Shown here: in pieces, positions 17,096 through 26,507 of the stretch
Layout of the letters: each line of letters begins with the position of its first letter
How positions within the stretch are numbered: the stretch's first letter is position 1
Source: Mycobacterium paraffinicum
GTDB taxonomy: Bacteria; Actinomycetota; Actinomycetes; Mycobacteriales; Mycobacteriaceae
Reading direction: 5' to 3'
Assembly: GCF_001907675.1 (NCBI RefSeq)
Contig: NZ_MPNT01000010.1
Span: 124,001-188,000 of the forward strand
Length of the DNA stretch: 64,000 bases
Notes under the pieces: generated by a model
Database searches by the model: none
What the model was told of the DNA's origin: nothing
Seen by the model: only the letters and a program-made list of their open reading frames with translations
Program-made: the position numbers and the translations under genes

Positions 17096-18334
17096 TCAGA
17101 ACAGCGTCCCGCAGTACGGTGCCCGCTCGGTCCTGAAGGCGGCGTCCAAGCGGTGTAGCGCGCCGGGTCGCTGTTCCGCTATCCGGCCCGCTCGGACGAG
17201 TTCGGGGACGCTGTGCGCGCCCATGTAGATGGTGGCCAAGTCGGCCAGGCCGATCTGGACATCGGTGGGCCCGTCATGGGGCGCGCACTTCCCCACACCG
17301 TCACGGGCCTGCAGCAGGAACCGCCCGCCCGCCAGCCCGAGCGGGTCGGTGACTTCGAGCGCGATTTCGATATCTGTGGCGTACGCGCGGGCGCCCAGCA
17401 CCTCCGCGACGTCGTTGATCCGCACCCAGAGGAAGTCGCTCACGCCGGTCGTTTCGGCGGCCCGCAGGTCGGTGAGTTTGAGCGGCAGTGGATCGTCGAC
17501 CGGTAGGTCGATCTCTACGGTGTCGAACATCTCCAAGACCAGCAGCGTCTGGAGCAACTCGGTGTGGGCCTCGTCCGTGATGGGGCAGAAGTCCTCGACA
17601 ACCACGGTGCCCAACGGTGGCCGGTAACCGTGATTAGACCCACCGGCGACGCGGTATGTCAGGAAGCCGTCCGGATGGATCGTGAAATTCAGCGCAGTTC
17701 CATTGCCCCGCTGCGTCGGCCGGTCCTCCAAATAGTCGGCCCACCACGCGTCGCTGCGTGTTACCGCTCCTGGCGTTGCGGCGCACCAACGTTCGTAGAT
17801 TTCCGGCAATAGCGACTTCGCTTCCGCGGCGTCGACCTCGCGCGCTCGGATGGCGCCGGGCGCGGCTCGTAACGTCGCGAAGCGGCGGTCGATGGAGTAA
17901 CTGCGCGTGTAGGTGGCCACGCCGGCGCCAAAGCCGTCGTACATCGCGGTCTGCGTCGGCACGCCAAAGACGATGGGGTAACCGCGTTCCATCAGAATTC
18001 CCAGCCCCTGGGCGCTGAGCTGTCCCCAGACGCCCTTGCCCTGGTGGGTTGACGCGACGGCAATCATCGTCAGCCAGGCGGCCCGCAGGCTGGCCCCTTC
18101 CGGCACCGTCAGCTGGGTGTGGTAGATGATCGACGTTCCCACCAGGAACGGCCGTTGCGGATCGGAGACGTCCTCGGCCACCAGGATGTCGTCGACTTTG
18201 ACGCGGCGCTTCCAAGCTTGCACGCTGGCCGGGTCGACCGGATCTCCGAATGTGCGAGCCTGATTCCGGTAAACCGCCTGCAATTCGTCCTCGGTCGGGT
18301 GCCGCATATTGATGGCGTTGTCGGTCGCGTTCAC
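17096..18334 (-). CDS. Eis-family N-acetyltransferase
   Basis: A 412-residue GNAT protein of the Eis type. The N-terminal GNAT domain has the acetyl-CoA loop AVASTHQGKGVWGQLSAQGL, followed by a second degenerate GNAT-like region and a C-terminal SCP-like domain. The protein ends in PYCGTLF, corresponding to the Eis C-terminus whose terminal carboxylate acts in catalysis. Eis enzymes acetylate amines, including aminoglycosides and protein lysines. Whether this is the orthologue of M. tuberculosis eis or a paralogue cannot be settled here, since the neighbours differ. The start is GTG 18334, with an in-frame ATG ten codons in as an alternative. Confidence 0.85.
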   Translation of the reverse strand: MNATDNAINMRHPTEDELQAVYRNQARTFGDPVDPASVQAWKRRVKVDDILVAEDVSDPQRPFLVGTSIIYHTQLTVPEGASLRAAWLTMIAVASTHQGKGVWGQLSAQGLGILMERGYPIVFGVPTQTAMYDGFGAGVATYTRSYSIDRRFATLRAAPGAIRAREVDAAEAKSLLPEIYERWCAATPGAVTRSDAWWADYLEDRPTQRGNGTALNFTIHPDGFLTYRVAGGSNHGYRPPLGTVVVEDFCPITDEAHTELLQTLLVLEMFDTVEIDLPVDDPLPLKLTDLRAAETTGVSDFLWVRINDVAEVLGARAYATDIEIALEVTDPLGLAGGRFLLQARDGVGKCAPHDGPTDVQIGLADLATIYMGAHSVPELVRAGRIAEQRPGALHRLDAAFRTERAPYCGTLF

Positions 18335-18526
18335 TGCTCATCCAATCCGCTTATAGCCCAGCCAAAACGGCGCTCCGCACTGCGAATGGCCTACTGATTG
18401 CGCCCCCTTCGTCCGATACCCGGGTGGTGGATTGCCAAACGTCACCGGCAGTAGCGGTGAATGTGGGTCAGGGCGTCTGGTTCGGGTATAGGGATACGCC
18501 GGGGGCTCTAACCGAAAGGACGGAAG

Positions 18527-20884
18527 ATGCTGCAGGCGATCACCAGACTTGCCATCGCCGCGCCGCGCCGCATCATCGCGGGCGCCTTCCTGGTCCTCGT
18601 TGCGGCGGCGGTCTTCGGTCTTCCGGTGATCAACAAGCTGTCGGGCGGCGGTTTCCAGGACCCGACCTCGGAGTCCGCGCGGGCCACCGCGGTACTGCGG
18701 GACAAGTTCAACCAGACCGATCAGCAGATGATCATCGTCGTCACCGCGCCGGCCGGCGTCCAGAGCAGCCAGGGTCGCGATGTCGGAACCGATATCGCCA
18801 ACCGCCTGAAGACCTCGCCGTGGGTGCTCAACGTGTCCTCGGCGTGGACATCGCCACCCCAGGCGGCCGCCCAACTCATCAGCAAGGATCAGAAGTCCGG
18901 GATGATCGTGGCCGGACTCAAAGGTGGCGAGAACGACGCCCAGAAGTACGCCGGCACGTTGACCGACGAACTGGTGCACGACCGCGAGGGTGTGACCGTG
19001 CGTGCCGGGGGCATGGCGGTCGCGTACGCCCAGATCAACGACCAGAACGAGCGCGACCTGCTGCTGATGGAGTCCATCGCGATTCCGCTCAGTTTTGCGG
19101 TGCTGGTATGGGTGCTCGGCGGAGTGGTGGCGGCGGCGCTGCCGATCGCCTTGGGCGCTCTGGCCATCGTCTGCACCATGTCGGTGTTGCGGCTGATCAC
19201 CTTCGCCACCGACGTCTCGACGTACGCGCTGGACCTGAGCATCGCGATGGGACTCGCTCTGGCGATCGACTACAACCTGCTGATCATCAGCCGCTTCCGC
19301 GAGGAGCTGGCGCGCAGCGGCGACCGGGAGCGGGCGCTGATGCGAACGATGGCCACCGCAGGCCGGACCGTGCTGTTCTCCGCCACCACCGTCGGCCTGT
19401 CGATGGCGGTGATGGCGGTGTTCCCGATGTACTTCCTGAAATCGTCGGCCTACACCATCGTGGCCACCGCCGCCATCGTCGCGGTCGCGGCCGTCGTCGT
19501 GACCCCGGCGGCAATCGCCTTGCTGGGCCCCCGGCTGGACTCGCTTGACGGCCGTCGGGTGCTGCATCGCATCCTGCACGGGCAGCGGTCCTTCCGCGAT
19601 CACGCGCACAAGCCGCTCGAGGAGCAGTTCTGGTACCGGTCGACCCGGTACGTGTTGCGCCACGCCATGCCAGTAGGCCTCAGCGTCGTCGCTTTGCTGC
19701 TGTTGCTCGGGGTTCCGTTCCTCGGGGTGAAGTGGGGCTTTCCCGACGAGCGCGTGTTGCCCCGGTCGGCGTCGGCGCGCCAAGTCGCCGACATGCTGGA
19801 CAACGACTTCGCCAACGGATTCGGGAACGGCGTCACCGTCGTCGTACCGGACGCCCGCGGCGTGGGCCCCGCCGACCTGGACCGCTACGCCGCCGACCTG
19901 TCCCGCGTCACCGACGTGTCCGCAGTCACCGCGCCCACCGGAACGTTCGTCGGCGGTAACCGCGTGGGACCTCCCGCGGCGGCCACCGGCGCTGCCAACG
20001 GCGGCGCCTTCTTCACCGTGGCCAGCACCGCGCCGCTCTACTCGCAAGCATCAAACACGCAGCTCGACCAACTGCACAAGGTCGCCGGACCGGCCGGGCG
20101 GTCGGTGGAGATGACCGGATTGGCGCAGATCAACCGCGACAGCGTCGACGCGATCACCCTACGGCTCCCGCTGGTATTCGGGCTGATCGCCCTCGTCACC
20201 TTCGCGCTGCTGTTCCTGCTGACCGGCAGCGTGGTGCTGCCGCTGCAGGCGCTGGTGTGCAACGTGCTGTCGTTGACGGCCGCGTTCGGCGCCATGGTGT
20301 GGATCTTCCAGGACGGCAACTTGGGCGCGCTGGGAACGACGCCGAACGGGACGTTGAACGCCAACATCCCGGTGCTGTTGTTCTGCATCGCCTTCGGGTT
20401 GGCCATGGATTACGAGGTGTTTCTGGTGTCGCGGATCCACGAATACTGGCTGGCGTCGCAGGCGATCCAGGAGACGCCACCGACTCCGGCCGAGGCACGT
20501 GCGGCCACGGACGAGAGCACCGCCTTGGGCATCGCCGGCATCGGCCGGGTGGTCACCACGGCGGCGGTGGTGATGTCGATCTCGTTCGCCGCGTTGATCC
20601 CCGCGCACGTCTCGTTCATGCGAATGCTGGGTCTGGGCCTGACCCTCGCCGTGCTGGCCGACGCCACCCTGGTGCGGATGGTCCTGGTCCCCGCTTTCAT
20701 CCACCTGCTCGGCCGGTGGACATGGTGGGCGCCCAGGCCGTTGGAGCGGCTGCGTGAACGGTCCGAGACGGGTGAAGACGCAGCCGCTGCGGTGGGGCGG
20801 CGCCGCTGGGCCGCTGACGCGCCCGAGCCGCAGGGCCCCTCGATCCGGAGGTGGCCCACCAAAGCGGCGACGTACCGTGGCTAA
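18527..20884 (+). CDS. MmpL/RND-family transporter (MmpL13-like, intact)
   Basis: This 785-residue inner-membrane transporter carries two copies of the MmpL layout: a first transmembrane helix, a periplasmic porter domain, then five helices. The paired MmpL signature residues are visible as AIDYNLLIISRFREE in the first half and AMDYEVFLVSRIHEY in the second, where Asp-Tyr pairs relay protons. The protein is shorter than lipid exporters such as MmpL3 and its start (MLQAITRLAIAAPRRII) resembles MmpL13. No mmpS gene is next to it. ATG 18527 has AAAGGACGGAAG directly upstream. Exported substrate is unknown. Compared with M. tuberculosis, where mmpL13 is split in two as I recall, this copy is uninterrupted. 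Confidence 0.85.
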   Translation: MLQAITRLAIAAPRRIIAGAFLVLVAAAVFGLPVINKLSGGGFQDPTSESARATAVLRDKFNQTDQQMIIVVTAPAGVQSSQGRDVGTDIANRLKTSPWVLNVSSAWTSPPQAAAQLISKDQKSGMIVAGLKGGENDAQKYAGTLTDELVHDREGVTVRAGGMAVAYAQINDQNERDLLLMESIAIPLSFAVLVWVLGGVVAAALPIALGALAIVCTMSVLRLITFATDVSTYALDLSIAMGLALAIDYNLLIISRFREELARSGDRERALMRTMATAGRTVLFSATTVGLSMAVMAVFPMYFLKSSAYTIVATAAIVAVAAVVVTPAAIALLGPRLDSLDGRRVLHRILHGQRSFRDHAHKPLEEQFWYRSTRYVLRHAMPVGLSVVALLLLLGVPFLGVKWGFPDERVLPRSASARQVADMLDNDFANGFGNGVTVVVPDARGVGPADLDRYAADLSRVTDVSAVTAPTGTFVGGNRVGPPAAATGAANGGAFFTVASTAPLYSQASNTQLDQLHKVAGPAGRSVEMTGLAQINRDSVDAITLRLPLVFGLIALVTFALLFLLTGSVVLPLQALVCNVLSLTAAFGAMVWIFQDGNLGALGTTPNGTLNANIPVLLFCIAFGLAMDYEVFLVSRIHEYWLASQAIQETPPTPAEARAATDESTALGIAGIGRVVTTAAVVMSISFAALIPAHVSFMRMLGLGLTLAVLADATLVRMVLVPAFIHLLGRWTWWAPRPLERLRERSETGEDAAAAVGRRRWAADAPEPQGPSIRRWPTKAATYRG

Positions 20885-20935
20885 CCCGCTTTCCTGTTGC
20901 AGCGCAACGGTATTCGACCCCGACGGAGAACCGTG

Positions 20936-21838
20936 ATGCCCAAGACGGATGTCGCCGTCCTGCTCGCGCTGGCGTCCGCACTGTGCGTCGCGATCGGTGA
21001 CGTGCTGCAGCAGCGAGCGGCGCATTGCATCGAGGACCGGACGGTGGGGCACGTCGAATTGTTCGCCAGCCTCTTGCGTAACCGGCGGTGGTGGTGCGGT
21101 GCGCTGTTGCTCGCGGCCAGCATCGGGTTGCAGGCCGCCGCGTTGGGCCAGGGTTCGGTGCTGCTGGTGCAGGCGCTGCTGATGTTCTCGCTGCTGTTCG
21201 CGCTCCCGATCAATGCCAGGCTGTATCACCGCAGGGTGACGGCGGCCGAGTGGATGTGGGCCGCGCTGCTGACCGCGGCGGTGACGGTGATCGTCATCGT
21301 CGGCAATCCGCAGGCAGGTCACGCCTCCGCACCGCTTCGCACCTGGGCCGTCGTGGCCGTCGTGCTGGGGCCGCTTCTGCTCGCCTGCATCGTGGCCGGC
21401 CGGATCTGGGGCGGCGCCGCGGCGGCGGTGCTGTTCGCCCTCGTATCCGGTTCGCTGTGGGGAATCTTCGCGGTGCTGGCCAAGGAGGTCGTCGCCCGGC
21501 TCGGCGAGGGCGGCTGGGCCGTGACCCGAACGCCGGAGCTCTACGCCGCGATTCTGGTGATCGCCGGCGGCGTGGTGTGGAGCCAGTCGGCGTTCCGGGC
21601 GGGGCCGCTGACGGCGTCGATGCCCGCCCTGCAGGTGGCGCAGCCGGTGGTGGGGGCGGCACTGGGGGTCGTCGTGCTTGACGAGGCGCTGGACGCGGGG
21701 CGCGCGGGCATGATCGCCCTGGCGGTGGCCGTCCTGGTGTCGGCGGCGGCCATCGTCAAACTCGCGCGTGTAGAGGCCGTCGCGACCCGTGATCGGGTCG
21801 AGGCGGAACTCCATGACGGGGTCGGCCAACCGGCCTGA
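20936..21838 (+). CDS. DMT-superfamily (EamA-like) integral membrane protein
   Basis: This protein of about 300 residues has roughly nine to ten hydrophobic helices and internal two-fold similarity, as in DMT/EamA permeases. It begins MPKTDVAVLLALASALCVAIGDVLQQRAA and includes the late motif ALQVAQPVVGAALGVVVLDEAL typical of these carriers. ATG 20936 is chosen with GGAGAA 7 bases upstream; earlier in-frame codons lack a ribosome binding site. It follows the mmpL gene by about 50 bp and may share its transcript. Substrate is unknown. Confidence 0.8.
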   Translation: MPKTDVAVLLALASALCVAIGDVLQQRAAHCIEDRTVGHVELFASLLRNRRWWCGALLLAASIGLQAAALGQGSVLLVQALLMFSLLFALPINARLYHRRVTAAEWMWAALLTAAVTVIVIVGNPQAGHASAPLRTWAVVAVVLGPLLLACIVAGRIWGGAAAAVLFALVSGSLWGIFAVLAKEVVARLGEGGWAVTRTPELYAAILVIAGGVVWSQSAFRAGPLTASMPALQVAQPVVGAALGVVVLDEALDAGRAGMIALAVAVLVSAAAIVKLARVEAVATRDRVEAELHDGVGQPA

Positions 21839-21982
21839 GTGCGCCGTCCAGCCGGCCCTGCGCGACACCTGATCACGGACCTGTCAAGGTCGGCACGCGA
21901 GTGCCACAAAACGCATTACAATGCATGCACTGTTTCTGGTCAGCGGTGACCAACTACATCGGAATCCATGGAAGGTCGCTCG

Positions 21983-23179
21983 ATGACGCCTTTGCGCAGA
22001 CGACGATCGTGGCTGGCCGCCGCGATCGCATCGGTTGCTGTGTTCGGCGTCGCCTGCGGTGGCAGCCAGACCGCGGCCCCGGCGAAAGTGATCTTCGACA
22101 AGGGCACCCCGTTCGCCGACCTGCTCGTCCCGAAGCTGACCTCCTCGGTGACGGACGGCGCCGTCGGCGTCACCGTCGATGCCCCGGTGACTGTCAGCGT
22201 CGCCGACGGCGTTCTCGCGTCGGTGACCATGGTCAACGAGAACGGCAAGTCCATCGGCGGCCAGCTCAGCCCCGACGGACTGCGCTGGTCGACCACCGAG
22301 CAACTCGGCTACAACAGGCGCTACACCTTGAGTGTGAAAGCGCTGGGCATGGGCGGCGCTGCGAATCGGCAGATGACCTTCCAGACCAGCTCGCCCGCCC
22401 ACCTGACGATGCCCTACGTCGCCCCGGGCGACGGCGAGGTGGTGGGCATCGGTGAACCGGTGGCGATCCGGTTCGACGAGAACATCGCGGACCGCGCCGC
22501 CGCGCAGAAGGCCATCAAGATCACCACCAACCCGCCCGTCGAGGGCGCGTTCTACTGGCTCAATAATCGCGAAGTTCGTTGGCGCCCAGAGCATTTCTGG
22601 AAATCCGGAACGGCCATCGACGTGGCGGTCAACACCTACGGCGTCGACCTGGGTGACGGAATGTTCGGTGAGGACAACGTCAAGACCCACTTCACCATTG
22701 GGGACGAGGTCATTTCGACCGCCGACGACACCACCAAGACGGTGACCGTGCGCGTCAACGGCGAAGTGGTCAAGACCATGCCGACGTCGATGGGTAAGGA
22801 CAGCACGCCGACGGACAACGGCTTCTACATCATCGGCGGCCGGTTCAAGCACATCATCATGGACTCGTCGACCTACGGCGTTCCGGTCAACTCGCCCAAC
22901 GGATATCGCACCGAAGTGGACTGGGCCACGCAGATGTCCTACAGCGGCGTCTTCGTGCACTCCGCGCCGTGGTCGGTCGGCGCACAGGGGCACACCAACA
23001 CCAGCCACGGGTGCCTGAACGTGAGCCCCAGCAATGCCGAGTGGTTCTACGACCACAGCAAGACCGGCGACATCGTCGAGGTCATCAACACGGTGGGGCC
23101 GACGCTGCCGGGCACCGAGGGCCTCGGCGACTGGAACATTCCCTGGCCGCAGTGGAAAGCGGGCAACGCCAACACCTGA
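21983..23179 (+). CDS. ldtB: L,D-transpeptidase LdtB (LdtMt2/LppS-like) lipoprotein
   Basis: This enzyme of about 398 residues makes 3-3 cross-links in peptidoglycan and is the main target of carbapenems in mycobacteria. It starts with a lipoprotein signal ([23 protein letters not shown], lipobox Cys near residue 25). Two immunoglobulin-like domains follow, then the YkuD catalytic domain with the signature [13 protein letters not shown] (catalytic Cys about 344) and a Trp-rich C-terminal tail. It closely matches recalled LdtMt2 (Rv2518c) throughout. ATG 21983 is preferred over ATG 21968 because GGAAGGT at 21970-21976 is well spaced for it. It converges on the next lipoprotein gene. Confidence 0.95.
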   Translation: MTPLRRRRSWLAAAIASVAVFGVACGGSQTAAPAKVIFDKGTPFADLLVPKLTSSVTDGAVGVTVDAPVTVSVADGVLASVTMVNENGKSIGGQLSPDGLRWSTTEQLGYNRRYTLSVKALGMGGAANRQMTFQTSSPAHLTMPYVAPGDGEVVGIGEPVAIRFDENIADRAAAQKAIKITTNPPVEGAFYWLNNREVRWRPEHFWKSGTAIDVAVNTYGVDLGDGMFGEDNVKTHFTIGDEVISTADDTTKTVTVRVNGEVVKTMPTSMGKDSTPTDNGFYIIGGRFKHIIMDSSTYGVPVNSPNGYRTEVDWATQMSYSGVFVHSAPWSVGAQGHTNTSHGCLNVSPSNAEWFYDHSKTGDIVEVINTVGPTLPGTEGLGDWNIPWPQWKAGNANT

Positions 23180-23187
23180 CGTGCGGT

Positions 23188-23577
23188 TCAGTCGACCTTG
23201 TGCCAGGCCGCGCAGTTTCTGGTCATGAATGCGCGATCGGTCGGCAGAATCTGCACCACCTGCGGGCCGTCGTTGACGTTGTTGTCGATGATGTCGTTGG
23301 TATCCAGGCTGCGCAGCCTCGCCCAATAGCACCCGTATTTCCCAGCGCTGCGGTAGGTGCCCGCTGCAATGTCGCTGCCGACTATGAACGTGCCGTCGGA
23401 CTCGATGGTCGTCTTCGGTCCCGGCGGGGGTGGTTGCGCGGCGGTCACGGTCACCGTCTTGGTCTCTGCGGGCACCGTCGACGTGACGGTGGTCGCCGTC
23501 TGGTTCGACCCCCCGCAGCCGGCGAGCAGGACAGCACAGGCCGCGTTCACGGCGAGGCGATGACGCTTCGGCGGCAC
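23188..23577 (-). CDS. Small lipoprotein of unknown function
   Basis: This protein of about 129 residues has a short signal peptide ending in the lipobox LLAGC, then a Thr/Val/Pro linker and a domain with DGTFIVGSDIAAGTYRSAG and CYWARLRSL. That last pattern recurs in many actinobacterial secreted proteins. Cysteines at GKYGCYW and TRNCAAW may be disulfide-bonded. GTG 23577 is chosen because AGGAGAGGG lies about 10 bases upstream and the lipobox is then correctly placed. The frame stays open further upstream through the tRNA-His gene, but that part is not coding. Function is unknown. Confidence 0.8.
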   Translation of the reverse strand: MPPKRHRLAVNAACAVLLAGCGGSNQTATTVTSTVPAETKTVTVTAAQPPPPGPKTTIESDGTFIVGSDIAAGTYRSAGKYGCYWARLRSLDTNDIIDNNVNDGPQVVQILPTDRAFMTRNCAAWHKVD

Positions 23578-23669
23578 GGCGCGCTGTCCCTCTCCTGTAC
23601 GGGTGCAATCGCGTTGCAGGGGGCCGAAACGACCCGGCGGCCAGGAAGCGGCAACGGCTTCCTGCCGAT

Positions 23670-23746
23670 TGGGGTGGCTGACGGGACTCGAACCCGCGAC
23701 ACCCAGGATCACAACCTGGTGCTCTACCAACTGAACTACAGCCACC
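23670..23746 (-). tRNA. tRNA-His (anticodon GTG)
   Basis: The minus strand encodes a full cloverleaf: acceptor GTGGCTG/CAGCCAC with an extra G at -1 facing discriminator C (the tRNA-His hallmark), D-arm GTTCAGTTGGTAGAGC, anticodon arm CCAGGTTGTGATCCTGG with GTG, a T-arm containing GGTTCGAGTCC, and an encoded CCA. It stands between the lipoprotein gene and orn. Confidence 0.97.
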
Positions 23747-23790
23747 ATTGCCGCCAGCGGCCCCGAGGCCATCGAGCGGCGACGTCGATA

Positions 23791-24438
23791 CTAGCCGGTC
23801 GGTGGCTCGGCGGCCGAATCCATTTCGGGTGGGGCGTCCCCCTCGCCCTCCAACTCGGCGACCACGGCCTCGATCTCGCTGGTAGAAGGTCCCGGCGGGG
23901 AAACGAAGGCGGTCCGGCGGTAGAACCGCAGCTCGCGGATCGATTCGTGGATGTCGGCCAGGGCGCGGTGCGCGAGGCCCTTGACCGGCTGGCCGAAGTA
24001 GATCCGCGGATACCAGCGCCGGCAGAGCTCCTTGATCGAGCTCACGTCGATCATCCGGTAATGCAGGAACGAGTCCAGCGCCGGCATGTCGCGGGCGATG
24101 AACGCGCGGTCGGTGGCGATGGAATTGCCCGCCAGCGGCGCCGTCTTGGGTTGCTTGACGTGCTTGCCGACGTAATCGAGCACCATCGCCTCGGCGGTCG
24201 CCAGGTCGACGGTGGACGCCCGCACCTCGTCGATCAGCCCTGAACGCGTATGCATTTCGGTGACCACGTCGATCATCGACGACAACGCCGCATCGTCGGC
24301 GTGGATCACCACGTCGACGCCGTCGCCCAGGATGTTCAAATCGGCGTCGGTGACCAGGGCCGCGATTTCGATCAACTTGTCCGAGCCGAGGTCCAGCCCC
24401 GTCATCTCGCAGTCGATCCACACCAACTCGTCTCGCAC
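23791..24438 (-). CDS. orn: Oligoribonuclease
   Basis: A 215-residue DEDDh 3'-5' exonuclease that degrades 2-5 nt RNA fragments and linear dinucleotides such as pGpG. Exo motif I is [10 protein letters not shown] (Asp9, Glu11), motif II is in [11 protein letters not shown], and motif III is in [11 protein letters not shown]. The protein matches the M. tuberculosis enzyme (Rv2511) nearly throughout, with an acidic variable tail. The start GTG 24438 gives the conserved [12 protein letters not shown] beginning. It is divergent from the HerA-like ATPase gene. Confidence 0.96.
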   Translation of the reverse strand: MRDELVWIDCEMTGLDLGSDKLIEIAALVTDADLNILGDGVDVVIHADDAALSSMIDVVTEMHTRSGLIDEVRASTVDLATAEAMVLDYVGKHVKQPKTAPLAGNSIATDRAFIARDMPALDSFLHYRMIDVSSIKELCRRWYPRIYFGQPVKGLAHRALADIHESIRELRFYRRTAFVSPPGPSTSEIEAVVAELEGEGDAPPEMDSAAEPPTG

Positions 24439-24557
24439 AGCGCTCAGAGTAGGCCCACGTGGCGCTCGCGCTGGCCATCGCCCCTAGTTGCGCCGGAGAA
24501 GTAGTGTGAGCGTTGCCGGACCGCATGCCGAACCACTGGGAACGGGAGCGCAGCACG

Positions 24558-26120
24558 ATGAGCACCGAATCCGCGGAAACACCCGCGCGCCGGATCGCCA
24601 ACGGGTACGCCGTCGACGGGCTGGCACTCGAATTGGGCGCGGTCGTCGTCGACGGCGCCGTCGACCAGACGGCGCAGATCCGCATCCCGCTGGCCACCAT
24701 CAACCGGCACGGCCTGGTGGCCGGTGCGACCGGAACCGGGAAGACCAAGACGCTGCAGCTGATCGCCGAACAACTCAGCGCGGCGGGCGTGGCGGTGATG
24801 ATGGCGGACGTCAAGGGCGACCTGTCGGGTCTGGCCCGGCCGGGGGAGGCCAACGACAAGACCGCCGCGCGTGCCAAAGACACGGGCGACCAGTGGGCGG
24901 CGACCGGATTCCCGGTCGAGTTCTTGTCGCTGGGCACCGGCGGACTGGGCGTGCCGGTCCGCGCGACGGTGGCCAGCTTCGGCCCGGTTCTGCTTTCGAA
25001 AGTGTTGGGGCTCAACGCTACCCAAGAGTCGACGCTGGGCCTGATCTTCCACTGGGCCCAGCAGGCCAACCGTCCGCTGGTCACCCTGGGCGACCTTCGC
25101 GGCGTCATCAGCCACTTGGCGAGCGACGAGGGCAAGGCCGACCTGAAAGACCTGGGCGGAGTTTCGCCGACGACGGCCGGCGTCATCCTGCGGGCGCTGG
25201 TCAACCTCGCCGGCGAGGGCGGTGACACCTTTTTCGGGGAGCCCAAGCTCGATCCCCAGGATTTACTGCGCGTCGACGACCAGGGTCACGGCATCATCTC
25301 GTTGCTGGAGTTCAGCGGTCAGTCGCTGCGCCCGGTCATCTTCTCCACATTTCTGATGTGGGTGCTCGCCGACCTGTTCGCGGTGCTGCCCGAAGTTGGC
25401 GACATCGACAAGCCCAAGCTGGTCTTCTTTTTCGACGAGGCGCACCTGCTGTTCGCCGACGCCTCCAAGGCGTTCCTCGAACAGGTCGAGCAGACCGTCA
25501 AGCTGATCCGCTCCAAGGGTGTCGGGGTGTTCTTCTGCACGCAACTGCCCACCGACCTGCCCAACGATGTGCTCTCCCAGCTGGGCGCCCGGATTCAGCA
25601 CGCGCTGCGGGCGTTTACCCCGGACGATCAGCAGGCGCTCAGCAAGACCGTGCGGACCTATCCGAAAACCGATGTCTACGACCTGGAATCGGCGCTGACG
25701 TCGTTGGGCATCGGGGAGGCCGTCGTCACGGTGCTGTCCGAGAAGGGCGCGCCCACGCCCGTCGCGTGGACCCGCATGCGGGTGCCGCGGTCGCTGATGG
25801 CCTCGATCGGAAACGACGCGATCGCCGCCGCGGCGAAAAGCAGTCCGCTGCAACAGAAGTACGGGCATACGATTGAACAACCAGCGCAGCCGCCTGCACC
25901 GAACGCGCCCGGTCGGCGGGCCCAGCCGCCGCCAGCCCGGTCGGACTACCCGCCTGTACCCGCGAACGAGCCGCCGCCGCCGATGCCGCAGCCGGCGGAG
26001 CCGAGGGGTCCCGCCATGTGGGAGGAAGTGCTGAGTAACCCGACGGTGAAAAGCGGCATCAACACGGCGATACGCGAGGCAGTGAAGGGCATCTTCGGAA
26101 GCGGCCGCCGCCGGAAGTAA
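24558..26120 (+). CDS. HerA-like DUF853 ATPase (Rv2510c-like)
   Basis: This 520-residue P-loop ATPase of the HerA/FtsK superfamily, DUF853 subgroup, has Walker A GATGTGKT at residues 56-63 and Walker B LVFFFDEAHLLF. A conserved arginine-finger region follows (FCTQLPTDLPNDVLSQLGARIQHALR). The C-terminal 100 residues are Pro-rich and low complexity, then a basic tail (FGSGRRRK). The family is presumed to be a hexameric DNA or protein translocase; no function is established in mycobacteria. ATG 24558 is chosen with GGGAG about 10 bases upstream. Confidence 0.9.
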   Translation: MSTESAETPARRIANGYAVDGLALELGAVVVDGAVDQTAQIRIPLATINRHGLVAGATGTGKTKTLQLIAEQLSAAGVAVMMADVKGDLSGLARPGEANDKTAARAKDTGDQWAATGFPVEFLSLGTGGLGVPVRATVASFGPVLLSKVLGLNATQESTLGLIFHWAQQANRPLVTLGDLRGVISHLASDEGKADLKDLGGVSPTTAGVILRALVNLAGEGGDTFFGEPKLDPQDLLRVDDQGHGIISLLEFSGQSLRPVIFSTFLMWVLADLFAVLPEVGDIDKPKLVFFFDEAHLLFADASKAFLEQVEQTVKLIRSKGVGVFFCTQLPTDLPNDVLSQLGARIQHALRAFTPDDQQALSKTVRTYPKTDVYDLESALTSLGIGEAVVTVLSEKGAPTPVAWTRMRVPRSLMASIGNDAIAAAAKSSPLQQKYGHTIEQPAQPPAPNAPGRRAQPPPARSDYPPVPANEPPPPMPQPAEPRGPAMWEEVLSNPTVKSGINTAIREAVKGIFGSGRRRK

Positions 26121-26507
26121 CCGTCGGCACGCAAGGCGAGCGAATCGTGAGCGAACGCCGACCGGAGTCGGGTATTCAGTTTCTCGAATATCGCTGGTGC
26201 CGTGACGAGTTGGCACCAGCGGTGTCCAGGTGGCCCTGCTCGGCGATCGCGATCTGTCCGCCCGGTCGCCGCTGCCGGGGTGTCTTCGGTACCGACGAAC
26301 GATTGACCGCACCGACTGGTCGAGGCCCACCGCTTTCATAGGCGCGTCTGCGCCGGTGAGGGCTTCGCCAGAGCCGGAAAGTGTAGGGGAATCCCTGATT
26401 TCCCGGCGCGCGTGACGCCATAGCATCACATCGCAGCAGGGCTGAAATCGACAGCGACGCACCGTCGCCAGTATCGCGGGGACCACGCCAGCCGCGGAGG
26501 GGATCAA
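26121..26507. other. 387-bp intergenic region
   Basis: No supported gene or RNA. Short open frames here lack ribosome binding sites and have poor codon bias. The last 35 bases, containing the leader CAGCCGCGGAGGGGATCAA of the next gene, are repeated almost exactly at about 27400-27419 as part of a truncated duplicate. Confidence 0.5.

Noticed and set aside
23578..23772. N-terminal extension of the lipoprotein gene through tRNA-His
   Set aside because: The open frame crosses a complete tRNA, while a lipobox signal peptide and ribosome binding site place the start at 23577.
26147..26341. Short open frame after the HerA-like gene
   Set aside because: No ribosome binding site, atypical codon use and no recognisable features.
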